Source: Theristus sp. LFF4_11 (lineage: Eukaryota; Nematoda; Chromadorea; Monhysterida; Xyalidae). From it: a stretch of DNA of 64,000 nt. The translations under genes and the position numbers were made by a program. Below, one piece after another: positions 47,655 through 58,800 of this stretch (position 1 is the stretch's first letter; each line of letters starts with the position of its first letter). The notes beneath the pieces were generated by a model, which ran no database searches, had not been told where the DNA came from, and saw only the letters and a program-made list of their open reading frames with translations. The DNA is taken from NCBI GenBank assembly GCA_030248135.1, contig JASANC010001018.1:62001-126000 (forward strand). Direction: 5' to 3'.

Positions 47655-48236
47655 AAAATATCCATTCCAATTTCTTTTTTTTTAATCTAATGTTCAGCAA
47701 CCAATCAGCTAATATTGCAAATTATCCAGGGCGCCTTTAAAAAACATCGAAAAACATACACGGAGGAATCGGGGACCGAACAGCCAAGCCAAAGTTTCTG
47801 CAAGTGTGGGCGGAGTCAGGCCATATGCCATTCCACGCATCCAAAAACTCGACATGATTCACATTCACATTTTCAATGGGGGCATTAAAAAATCATCATT
47901 GCTCTCTCACAGCTCTTCTTGACGCCCGGATTTCAGCGTGTGCGGTGGTTTTTTTTTGCAGAAATTTGGAATTCAATATGTGAACCCGATAAAGTGAAAC
48001 CAAAATCCGATACCGCGTGATCAGAATTTTTTGCCGTTGAAACAGCAATATGTGCGAAAACGACGAAGCAGTTTTTTATTTATGGTAATCACGATGTGGT
48101 TGGCGCATGTGTGTTTCTGCATACACATACACTTTTTGTTCCTATGATGCCAAGTTTTTTTGTGTTTCATTCATTCAGCGACATGAGCTTCAACAATCTG
48201 ACTAACTGACTTCCTTACACGGAACGTTTCCCAGAA

Positions 48237-51200
48237 ATGAGGCGTCAACTGAGCGGCAAAGTTGTCGCGCTATTCGTGCTGAAGCTCATCGAGTTGGTAG
48301 GTTAACTTTGAAAAACATTCATCAAGGAAAAAACATACCAAAGTGTATACCAACATGGTATTTCCGAAATAAGCATGCCAAGATGGTATGTATCGTTGTG
48401 GTACGTCTTTTTCGCATTGTTGTGTAATTTCACGCCTGAAAAAAGCGCAAACGAATTTTCAGTGGTTCTGAATTGACTTTTGGTTTTTTTTTAAACTTTC
48501 AGTAAGACTTGTTGCGAATCCATCAGCAAAACTTTCTGTCCACAAATAATGTCACTTTACAAGATTCTGCTCTGCGTCGCGTTGTATTGCGCGTTGACGG
48601 GTCACAGCTACTGCAATCCGAAATGCGTGTACAAGTTCAGTTGCATCGATTTGAGCTTCGACCAGTGGCTCAGCAATGGCATTTATGCGCAGGTTCGAAA
48701 CGTTTTGGACTCGTTTCATGTCACTATTTCTTTAAACCTGTCATTTTTAGCAAAATACGACACGAAGCCGTGAAAAAGGAAAAGAATACAGCAGGGAACG
48801 GCTCGGAAAGAAGACCCATTCTGCTCTAAATGTGTTTTTTTCTCTATTCACTGCCGAACCCCGTTTTAGTTTTTCTTCAATTAAAAGCTTCGCATGCCGT
48901 GTAGTCCGCGCAAAAATCTGACAGGTTCAAAGCACATTTGAGCTTCTACACGTGTGCAAGAAAGAGTAAACGAAGGATGGTCATCATGGAAAGAATTATT
49001 AATATGATTACCACCGTATCGTTGTTATTTTTCCAGTTCAAGTGTTTATTATCAGTTTTTTTGCTCCACTCTTAAATCGAACTTTCCAATCGAAAAAATC
49101 GCCAAAAGTTTTTTTTTTAATTCCAGGTAATCGTCACAGCATGCCTCGGAGTCGTGCTTGGAGTGGCTCTAATCATCACCGTTATATACCTGTGTACCGT
49201 GTCGCCACATCGGATTGCGCTCATGAAGCTTGTCAGCTACGCATTTTTTCAGATGTTTTACTTGTTACTGAAAAGATTCATAGATCGGTTGAATGCAACT
49301 AAAGAGGCATTCATAGTTTATCAGTGAAAGTCCCTGCAGCGAGCACTGAATGAACGGACTACTGTATGAAAGTTTCTCACTGAGAATTTCTCTCCGTCCA
49401 AACACGAAATTTTAATCGTGAGCTGCCATTTGGCGGAAGCTGTAACGAAGAAAAGAGTGCGACCGGACGGGCACCAGGCAGAACTGCCCAAACGTGTTTT
49501 ACCAGATGCAAATTTAATAAAAAACACACCGACTTTAACAAAAAAATGTCCGCAATCTACTCTTTCCCCATTCACCGTTCGGAGGGATCGAGCCCGCCGA
49601 GGGGTGTATAGGCACTTAATAACAGAGAAATCTCGATGGGCGCCCTACTCGACGGCGTTCTGTACGCTTTTCTGGGCTAGCCCTGGCTAGAAACAAGCAA
49701 CCACGACAACAACAACAACAACCCCGCCATCCTTGCGCTTCGTTCTGCTTTATACGTTCGCTGATGTTTTACCCAGACTATAAGATCTGTCTGTGGTAAA
49801 ACACGTTCGGTAGTTCTGTCTGGTGTCCGTCGCACTGACGAACCAAGGGTCACCGCCGTATGCGTCTACCTGGCGAAACCGCAAACAGCGAACTTCTTGT
49901 ATTGCATGTTCTAATATTGTGGATTTATTCAAACGTGTCCGGACTAAAATGACGTCATTTGCTTTAAAAACGCCCGTTTCTCAAAGTATAGGCACTAAAA
50001 CTTCAGTTTGGTGTGACTGATTCGACATTCACCATTTGTTTACAGGAAGAAACCGGCTAAACAGAAAGTCTGCTTTGCTGTGAACGGCAAGCGCATGTTT
50101 GGCGGCACATGACGTCATTTCAGTGGGACAGGTTTAAAAAAATAGGTCATACCCAGCAACAACAAATCGTCCTCCCCATCACAGGCGGTCGTCCTGTGCG
50201 TGTTCGCCTTCGTCGGCTGCATCGCGCTCGCGATCATTGAGCTCCATCTGGCGCAGTGTCCGTGGGACGATCCGTGGAAGGTGGAGGTGAACGAGCTGAA
50301 GGACACGGACGAACGGATGTACGACCAGGTCATCGGCGAGCTGATGCACTCGCACGACATGACCGAGCGTGATCTGTTCTGCCTGTTGTACGCGCCGTGC
50401 TGGGTGGCCGGGTGGCTGTGGGCGGCGGTTGGTGGATGTCTGGAAAGATGTGGATTATGGCCGGATAAATGTGATGGCTGGCTTTTTTAGGATATTGCAA
50501 GGAGTGCGGGGAATTTGAATGCAAGAAAAAAGATGTTCAGGGTACCTGTGTGGACTTTGACAGTTTTTAAGCCAATTGATTCTTCGTGCTATTCTGTTTT
50601 TTCTTTTCCCTCTTGCACACACCATTACGGATTATCTTGGCTTTTTTTGAAAAAGACATCTGCGCTAGTCTGCGACTGATCCCGCCTTGATAGAGAATGC
50701 AAGGACTGCCATATTTATTTGGCCATAATGTGCACTGTGCCCTGTAGCTTGTTTTTATTTGGCCATAATGTGCACTGTGCCCTGTAGCTTGTTTATTCGA
50801 GCGCGTGTTGGATCGAAGTGACGTCATGTGCTTACAACGTGCAGTGTACAAGCAAAACGGACTTGGCCGACCACTCTTTTATACACATGGAAAACCAGTT
50901 TCAAAACTAGCAAAGTCAACAATCTTCTGGCATTTCAACGCGTTTTCTGTCTCTCCCCCCCCCCTTCCCCCCATTGCGATTTGTTATTCTGTTTTAGGTG
51001 CTCCTATTCGTCGTGGGTGTCATGTTGTTCGTCGACATCGTGATCAGCATCAGACAGTTGTACACATTGACGTATCAAATCAAGGGTTAGAAAATACACT
51101 GCAATGTTTTTTGCGCAGATGAAACCAGCGCGACAGTTGTGCACTACAGTCGAACTCTGAATACCTAATAGGGAATCAGCTGATTCGTTGGTGATTACGG

Positions 51201-52021
51201 TATGCATGCTTTCTGTGCAAGCCAAACTCCGCCCCCACAGCAATACCCGTTATCACCAACCAATCAGCTGATTTCCTATAATTAAGAGTTTTACTGTAAA
51301 TAGGAACACGGTCACTTATCCACCAAAAATGATCCACCACCAACATCCTTGCTCGATTCAAAAGCTGTCAAACAATTGAAACCGTCGAGTTGAACTGTGC
51401 TGTTTTTGAAAACTAAACAAACGTCTGCCACATTTAGGCGTCTACTACATCACACCGCCGCAGGCAGTGAACGGCACCGTATCGTTGCGCAATCACAGGC
51501 GTTTCATAAGTTGGTTTCTTTTTAAAAATTGTTATCACATTGGATTCTTTGGCTATTTTTTTCTTTTGTCGTCCATAAAACGAACCTGGTTTGTTGGCGG
51601 TGGTGGACAAGTCAGTTCCGTTCCAGCGGTCAATTGCGGATATGAGCAATCAATAGCAGCCCCAACTCTATGACAACTAGCTGATTGGTTGACGCATGCA
51701 TTCTTTGTTCACACGGTACATAGCCCGCAAATTTGTTTAGTATCAATAGACATTCTGAGTGTCTGGTTTAAAAACGTTTCGCTTTGTTTTTCAATCTCAG
51801 TTCAACTCTCACCCCAATGCTTGATCGATTTCAAACGACCCTTAATCATTAATAAACCGGAACAGAACGACAAAAAAAAGTCCAATTAATAAAAGTTCCA
51901 CTTTCAATCACACACAGGTTTCAACGGGCGGGCTGCCAGCGGCGGTTGCAAGAGAAGAACAATGCAGCAACAACACACCAGTTACTATTGGAACGATCAC
52001 TATTCACAGGCGACCTTGTGA
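48237..52021 (+). CDS. Small multi-pass membrane protein, five exons
   Basis: Exons 48237-48296, 50185-50427, 50998-51085, 51438-51509 and 51918-52021 join in phase to 188 residues. The start MRRQLSGKVVALFVLKLIEL runs across the first junction into AVVLCVFAFVGCIALAII, one long hydrophobic stretch. A charged loop follows (PWDDPWKVEVNELKDTDER, HSHDMTERD). A second long hydrophobic region (CLLYAPCWVAGWLWAAVLLF, VVGVMLFVDIV) could make one or two spans. The C-terminus is polar with Tyr-rich QQQHTSYYWNDHYSQATL. All junctions are GT...AG. The joining of exon 1 to exon 2 across 1.9 kb rests on phase and the continuous hydrophobic segment only. The family is not recognised. Confidence 0.6.
48549..49327 (+). 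CDS. Small signal-peptide/single-pass membrane protein nested in an intron
   Basis: Exons 48549-48692 and 49127-49327 give 114 residues. MSLYKILLCVALYCALTG looks like a signal peptide. A short ectodomain has CNPKCVYKFSC and QWLSNGIYAQ. A membrane span follows (TACLGVVLGVALIITVIYLC), then a Lys/Arg-containing tail ending FIVYQ. The junction CAG|GTTCG...CCAG|GTA is phase 0. It lies on the same strand inside intron 1 of the 188-aa membrane gene, so an alternative is that these are exons of that gene used differently; the phases would also allow that. No family recognised. Confidence 0.5.
49756..49893. repeat. GTTCGCTG repeat, copy 2
   Basis: Ends GTTCGCTGATGTTTTACCCAG and CGAAACCGCAAACAGCGAAC; near-identical throughout to 41280-41418. 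A TATTGTGGATTTATTC-family MITE begins 22 bp further right. Confidence 0.7.
49915..50151. repeat. MITE of the TATTGTGGATTTATTC family, copy 3
   Basis: Starts TATTGTGGATTTATTCAAAC and ends GGTTTAAAAAAATAGGTCATA, with TGACGTCATTT near both ends. It ends 34 bp before exon 2 of the membrane-protein gene, so its 3' edge contributes close to the branch-point region. Confidence 0.8.
50638..50800. repeat. Dispersed AGTCTGCGACTGATC repeat followed by a short tandem duplication
   Basis: TGAAAAAGACATCTGCGCTA, GTCTGCGACTGATCCCGCC and TTATTTGGCCATAATG match the repeat at 21983. The segment TTATTTGGCCATAATGTGC, continuing to CTGTAGCTTGTTT, then occurs twice in a row at about 50714-50795 with no visible differences. 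Confidence 0.6.
51147..51296. mobile_element. MITE, best copy of the CAGTCGAACTCT family
   Basis: 150 bp, TA-flanked. The left end CAGTCGAACTCT...GGGAATCAGCTGATT is mirrored on the right by AATCAGCTGATTTCCTATAA and AGAGTTTTACTG. The middle has GCATGCTTTCTGTGC. The structure fits a non-autonomous Tc1/mariner element. It lies in intron 3 of the membrane-protein gene. Confidence 0.8.
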
Positions 52022-53345
52022 CTGGCAATAAACACGCATTTTTTTCGGTTTCATCTAGTTGTGATTTTGCTTCGGTTTCGAAATATTTATTCACACCAAC
52101 TTTCGGGAATTTCGAAAATTCCACACCTTCCGGACGTTTCAACAGTCAATAACACTATATTTCTGCACATTCACAGTTATGGGTATGCGTTTTCTGTAAT
52201 AATAAAGGTTGAATCATTTTTTCACACACGTTTGATTGTTTTTAGTGGTGTGTCACGTGAGATGAAACCAACCCCAGCAGAACGAATTGGTGATAAACAT
52301 GGGGAAATGTTTGTACAAAGTTGTTACAACGAGTGACTGGAAACAAATACTGCAGTAGCGGAATTTTTGGGCAAAATTATTTCCGTTTTCATTCGAATGT
52401 AAATTTTGCACAAAAAAGGTTAAAGATAAACGTTTCATTCGTGCTTGAATAAAATATTATAACATAGTATTTTTCATTTAAACCATTCGGCATAGTATAA
52501 TATCACAATTCAGTGAAAGGAAAACAAATGAACGAGCATGTGAAAACTTGCTCGCACCATGAACACACCAAATTACAGGATAAAAATGTTGGGTAATGAG
52601 AGAAGAGGGTGAATAATCTTGGTTTTCTCGGTTTGATTTTAAGGAATACAAAACTGAAAAATTTGTGGCCTCGAATGCAAAACTGAAACAGTGAAATTGA
52701 GAATAAACCCACAGGTAAAAAAAATTGTAACAACTATACATATAAAATCAACCCATGTGTATGGTCGTTCTCTGCATTTCAGCCTGGCCAACATCAAAAT
52801 TATACGGACTGAATAATAAAGTCCACTGAAATTTGAACCAATTTTGAGCCAGTAAAAGAAAAGAAATACACAAGAAAACACATGAGCTCTCCTTAAAACA
52901 ACCACAGTACTTATCTTACCACAGTACTAATAATTTTACAAGCATAGTGAAACAGAAAGTTATTATCACAAAACTTACCGAGCAATATTGGTCTGATATT
53001 GCAGAAATATTTAATCGTTTCTTCCAACGAGTTACACAAAATTGATCTGGTGAAAGATTACAGTGCAAAACTGATTCATCGTCCATATGAATATTTCAAC
53101 CTTTATAAAAAAACGTGATCCCAACTGGAGCGATTTCAAATACAAGTGCAATTATATTACTGAGAGAAAATACATACAAGCGAATGTTTTGATGCAAGAC
53201 AACGGTCGAGAGACTGAACAACACAACAGCACAGAAAAAACAACAACCACAAATCACATGTCTTCTCATCTCCCCCAAAAAACCACCTCTCCGAATCGTC
53301 CACAACGCCAGGCACAACTAAAAAGACGAAAAAAAACCCAAACCA
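52022..53345. other. No gene recognised
   Basis: AT-rich DNA between the membrane-protein stop and the SNAP-29 stop. Minus-strand frames at 52478-52905 are Phe/Cys/Ser-rich with no motif. It should hold the 3' UTRs of both neighbours. Confidence 0.35.
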
Positions 53346-55613
53346 TCACCAAAACTTGAACCGCGACGTGCCCGCAGACGCAGTCGACGACGACGTCGTC
53401 CAGCCCCGGTTCGATCCGTCCGCACGCGTCGCGTCCGGGTTGTCCGCATTCGACGACGCGCCCGCAGCGGGCTTGATCGGCTGCGGTGCGCGTGTGTCGG
53501 TGCCCATGATCTTGCGCATCTGCTTGTTCTGATCGGTGATGCGAGCGTCGACCTTGTCCACTTTCGGAGCCAATCGATTCAGCAACGGGTCCTGACGGTC
53601 GACCTCTTCGCCGAGCGCTCCGCCGAGCTCGCGCAGCCGTCGGAGGTTCTCGGACATCAGGTCTGGAATAATCGGAACCGGAACTGGAAGAATTGAAACC
53701 GTTTTCCATTTCTGAACAAAGTGCCGAGCAAATCGATTCCATGATGGACAATGTTTTTAGCGAGATACCAACGGTAAATAACAACGAAAAAACGACCAAT
53801 TGACAAGAAAACACAGCTCATGAGGTGATCTTAACGAAAATAGTCCATAAAATAGTCGCGTCTGTAGCGCAGGTGTAGGACTTCTGTCTACCGTTCTGCA
53901 GGTGGGAAGTTCCAACCTCGCTGCGGACAAGACACATAATGGAGAAACTAAAGTGACCAATAACATCGAATGGTCTGCTCTTTCCAGAGCCGAGGGTAAA
54001 TTGGGCTCGGGGCAGTATTGCCCGTTTCCACCAGAGTTTGGTACCTTATGGCTCCGTAACCGATGCTCGAATAATTAAATTAAAAGAAACTCGCACAACC
54101 GACAAGAAAAACTCATGCTGGGGTGAGCGAGCCTAACGAAAAAAGGCCCAAAAAACTCCAAAGAAAGCCGCACCAAGATTCTCGTCGATCTCATCGTCCA
54201 TCGCCGCCCAGCGCGTGCCCTCGATCGCCTTGCGACTGTCCACATTCAGCGATCGGTGTTGCTCGTTGCTCGGAAGCGCGTTTTTCGAATAATTTACGCT
54301 CTTCGCGCGGCCACCACCGGCGGCGGCGTCGTCGGCTCCGGCGTAAAAGCCACCCGTCTCCGACGCGCTCGTTGTTAAACGGTCGATCGTTCGATTGATC
54401 GGCACGTCGCGCTTGTCGGTCGACTCGGATTTGTTCGTGCTTGGCGGTTTTCTGCTGTAAAGAAAGGGAATTTTTTGAGAAACGTTTGCAAATTCGAAAT
54501 ACAGTCGAACTCGAAAACATATCCATTATCCAACCAGCTGGTTGGTTGATGCATGCTGCATGCATTCTGTACAGGTGCATGAATTGTTGGGGACATTAAT
54601 CCATGCATCACGTGACCACCAACCAATCAGCTAATTATAGTTATATGTTATAGAGTTAGACTGTACATTCACTTTCGAACGGCACCAGGCACCACCAATC
54701 AACAAATTGTGTTGTGCATACAAACGTTTTCGTCACTACACGCACATATAAGTTGATATTTGCGGTCACTTGAATGAATTTCCGTTCGTTCTAGTTTCGC
54801 AAAAACAAAAACAAATGTTGTGGGCAGCAAGGGCAATGGTAATTCCGAGAACGCGTTGATTGATCAATTCACAAAGTTACGCCTGTGCCTGACTGACTGA
54901 ACTGTGAAAACAAACAAAAATCGCACCCGAAATAATTCTTGATTCCACCGAAAACCGATTTTATGTTGTTCAAATTTCGTTGCGTCTGAATCGTCGTCGC
55001 GTCGATCTCGTCCAATCGTTGGTTCGCCCGCTCGAGCTTTTCGCCTTGCTCAACCAATTGCTGAAAATAGGAAATTCGGTTCACTCACATTATCACATTG
55101 TATATTTCAGACTCTGAAAGTTTTGAAACTAATGTCAAATCCAATCGAAACAGAACAGAAATCAAGAAAACAAGTTTTTTCCCTTTTTTCCCCTCTGAAA
55201 TCGTGACAACATGAAAGAGGATGCGGAAAGAAACGCGAAGTTAAGTGAACAGAAAGAACAACCATCAACACGAAATTTCAGCGCAGTATAAGGCATACGC
55301 ACGCACATAACTATCAGAGCAGACGCAATGCATGCGCCCACAGCCCACAACAAAAAAACAAAATCAATCAAAAACCCGCAACCTGAGCGGTTTTCACGCC
55401 GACGTCCTCCGACTCCTGCAACATTTGCATCGATCGCTTCGTGCTGTCCAGCGTGTTCTGCATTGTTGACTCAATCTGTTGCTCGTAAAAGTTCCACTCA
55501 TCTTGCATCGTCGGTTGCTGTTTCTTTGTCACCGTCGGACGAAAATTCGATCCACGTCCATATCCGGTCACCGGCGGCTGCTCGTCGTCGTCGTCTTCGA
55601 ATAGATTCGACAT
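53346..55613 (-). CDS. SNAP29: SNAP-29, Qbc-SNARE, complete, four exons
   Basis: SNAP-29 supplies two SNARE helices for membrane fusion, for example in autophagosome-lysosome and endosomal traffic. Exons 55613-55383, 55060-54927, 54454-54174 and 53662-53346 give 320 residues with consistent phases. The start MSNLFEDDDDEQPPVTGYG is followed by the Qb helix across the exon 1/2 junction, with LVEQGEKLERANQRLDEID and the central-layer Gln at about 82. A Ser/Thr-rich linker (about 122-215) leads to the Qc helix (LMSENLRRLRELGGALGEEV, central Gln about 239; DARITDQNKQMRKIMG). No cysteine occurs anywhere, so there is no palmitoylated linker. That fits SNAP-29 and not SNAP-25/23. The Qc helix is followed by an unusual 45-residue Ala/Ser/Thr tail. 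It is transcribed head-to-head with UVSSA. Confidence 0.9.
53855..54075 (+). mobile_element. tRNA-derived SINE, copy 2, in SNAP-29 intron 3
   Basis: The head reads GTCGCGTCTGTAGCGCAGG (box A region) and GAAGTTCCAACCTCGC (degraded box B), followed by GCGGACAAGACA. The body GAGGGTAAATTGGGCTCGGG and GCAGTATTGCCCGTTTCC, then GAGTTTGGTACCTTATGG, matches copy 1 inverted. It ends in AATTAAATTAAAAG. Confidence 0.8.
54502..54663. repeat. MITE copy (CAGTCGAACTCT family) in SNAP-29 intron 2
   Basis: TA-flanked, 162 bp. CAGTCGAACTC on the left and GAGTTAGACTG on the right; inside GATGCATGC and ACCAACCAATCAGCTAATTA. Confidence 0.75.
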
Positions 55614-55826
55614 TTTAGCGATTGGTGAACTTCTCTGCGGCCAATTTTAGAAATTTTGGTCAGCGTTGTTTCGGTTGTTCACTTTCTTCAGTGAAAAATC
55701 CCAATTTCTGTGAAATTAATAAAAAATTTCGAAATTTTTCCGTACCCTAATAATGTTCGCGCGGCGCGCCGCGTTTCTTTCTAAAGTGTTGAACCGACAG
55801 AACAATTGACATTTGACAAACTCAAA
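55614..55826. promoter_or_regulatory. Short divergent promoter between SNAP-29 and UVSSA
   Basis: Only 213 bp separate the two start codons, so both 5' UTRs and core promoters must fit here. The centre has a GC-rich palindrome-like GCGCGGCGCGCCGCG (about 55758-55772) in otherwise AT-rich DNA. No TATA box is evident on either side. Co-regulation is inferred from layout only. Confidence 0.6.
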
Positions 55827-58800
55827 ATGAGTAAAGTGTCGTCAACGTCGACGACGACACAAAAGTCGCCGAACAAAGAAGCCGATGGTGGCGATTTCAA
55901 CAGCCACTCAGTGCGCCGATTGGTGTTCAATTTGACCAGAAACAGTGGACTCGGCTCTCTGCAACTTCAAGATCAAGATGGTCGAAATGATGCCACTGTC
56001 GGCGAATTACTCGCGAAAAGTCAGTCGTTCAAAATGCTCCGAAATTTAATTAGGTTTGTGGTCCGGCTCCGGGTGTCTTTTGATTGCTTGCGCCTTGCAG
56101 TGGTTTCATTTGTTTTTTTTTCAATGTAAAATACAGTCGGTTTTTTTCGTCCGATCCGATCCCATTGAGCGAGCTTGTACAGTTTTTGTAAATATTAATA
56201 CCCCTTTTATGTTCATGACCGTCGTGTTGCTGTGTTTGAAATTTGTAGAATCTGCGAGGACGGTGAAAATACTTTAAACTAATATACTTTAAAAAGTATT
56301 TAACCAAGAAGACCTAATACACCTTTAAAAAGTTTGCGCTGAAAAAATCTTCAAAGAACAGTTGCGTCTTTTTAGCCTTTTTCCCCCTGTGCTTAGTTTT
56401 ATTTGTTTGAATAAAATTGGAACAGTTCACACGCAATGCAGGTCCAATCCCACCGATCATTGTGAGCCATTTGTTCAGCAAATCTTTGCGGCGCTAAACG
56501 CAGACGACAGTGAGATTCGGCTCGGCGCGCTTCGATTGGCGGACGTGTTTTTCAGGAAACTGCATGCGGTATGAAGATCTTCGATGATTTTTTCAATCTT
56601 GACTTTCTTGTCTGTGTAGGTTTTCTGACCTTTACTAACGCAAAAAATTTACTGCCTTGTGTTGCGGCTGGAATTTGCAATGGTAAAACTAGTTTTCGGC
56701 AATTAAAAAACCACGGCCAATTAAAAAAAAATACTGTTCTTCAGCCAACTCCAGCAGCGACTACAACTGAACGTTTCTCTGTTTTTCACAGGTGCGTCGT
56801 TTGGTGATTGACGACATTCAAGATCTGTTGGTGCTTTGTCTCGAAACGGAGCCACTGCGGTATCCGTTGCCGCCGCCGTCGGCGCACGCGAAGCGACTGA
56901 AAACCGAATCGTTGACGGTTGTGAAAGCGTGGCACGATCGATATGCGCCGGCGTATCGAAAGCTTGAGGTGGCGTTTTTCAATTTAGTGTTTAGGTGGCA
57001 TTTTCAATTAGGTTTTCAATTTAGGTGTCATTTTCCTTTCAGTGGTTTCTTTTATTCCATTGCTTGGAGGCAGACAAATAAACTTTTCTCACGGTAACTG
57101 GATGTTATTCACATCGTGCCCGAGCTCAGTACACTGTTTCAAAGAGCGAGCGCTTCCCGTTTTGTTGCATGGCAAATTGGAACAGCCCTGCACCTATTAC
57201 CAACTTCAGTTTACCAATCTTGAATTCGCGCGTCATGCATGAAACTGTATACATATCTATGCGCGTATTGAGTCTCGAGACCAAAACAACAAAAAAACCC
57301 AAACCAACCACTCCGATTCGCCCCGCTCATTCTCTTTCAGCTGGCCTACTCGTATCTCGCTCAGTCTCGCGCGGTCGACATCGAACGAATGACGGCGCGC
57401 TCGGAACTGGAACGGCGGGCAGAGGCGGAGCGGGTGGCGCGTCGCGTGCAACTGGCGCACAGCGTCTGCGAGAAGCTGACCGCGCAATTGGACGAATGCG
57501 AACGCGACATTCGACTGTGTCTGACGGAGTTGGACAATGCGCTACGCTTGTTGTACCCGAATCTTGGTGATGGTGAAGACACGACTACCGCGGGACACTC
57601 GGACTCGGAGGTAAACGGGGGCCGGGCGGGCTGGTTTTTTGTTGACCGCCGTGGTATTGACTAATTTGTTGCGGTTCTGCGACTGGCTGTTGTGACTGAA
57701 TGTGGCAATTCAAAACAGGCTATGTGACTCGGCCCTATTTAGGCGACTCGGATCACTTTGCCAATCTTGAATTCCCGCGTCATGCATAAAACTGTTCACC
57801 TATCTATGCGCGTATTGAGTCAACCAATCCACTCAGCGTTCCACATTTTGAATTCTGTTTTTTTTCGCATCCAACTTTTTACCATTCACAGTTACACGCA
57901 ATCGCCTCCGGTGAAACGATCCAAGTTTCGGTCGCTACCGCCAATTACGACAACATGAGACAATTGGTGGACGTCACCACAAACAATGCGCCGTTGGTGA
58001 CCACGGTCAAGGATGGATATCGTTTGATCGTGAATTCGTGTCTGCCTCGATTACAACGGCTACTGCAACGAGCGCAGAAATTAGCGGACACGGATTGCGG
58101 GCAACGCCTCGTTCGGAGGTGCTGTTTTGTGGATTGGATTGTGGTTTTCCAAGTTAAATTATAGGCTAGAGACGCTAGGCAGTCAGTTGATTGGCTACTT
58201 TTGAATTGGCCTCACTGATTATTCGTCCAACCAGCTTGATGCAGCCAGTTCAATCCGCATAGCACATTCAAATGCCAGACAACACAAATTGCATCTCTTT
58301 CACAGTTTGCCTGTCTTTTTTGATGCCATCTCAAGTTTAAATTGCTTTGCAAGCGTTCTTTGCGTTTTATTGGACAAAGACCCACATTTTGTTCAACGTT
58401 TCCAGGTTACTGGACGAGAAAACGCAGCTCACTCGAATGGTGGACAAAATTCAAGAGTTGGGCATTGAACTGGCGAATCGCGACGAGGAAAAGCTGGTGG
58501 ATAGAAACCGGCGAGATGACGACGATGATGACGATGAGATGGAAGAAGTGATGGAGAAGTTCGGTGAGTAAATGGACTTGTTGATGCACTTGGTCGCGAT
58601 TTATCATGGTGAGAATCTTGTTGCTGCGGGTTGTTTTTGTTGCTGTTGTTGCACCATTGCGTGCTCCGCGGTACACCACGTGCGTACCCGTCAACTTCCC
58701 AGAGCCAGCTCTCGATTACCGTAAATCCAGAAATTTCCATTTTTGGCATTTTTCCTTCAGAAGCGTACAATAACAAGAACGACGACGGTGACGTTCCGTC

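Noticed and set aside
50567..50851. Minus-strand open frame with repeated HSAHYGQIKTSYRAQ
   Set aside because: The peptide repeat results from a tandem DNA duplication in an intron, not from a coding gene.
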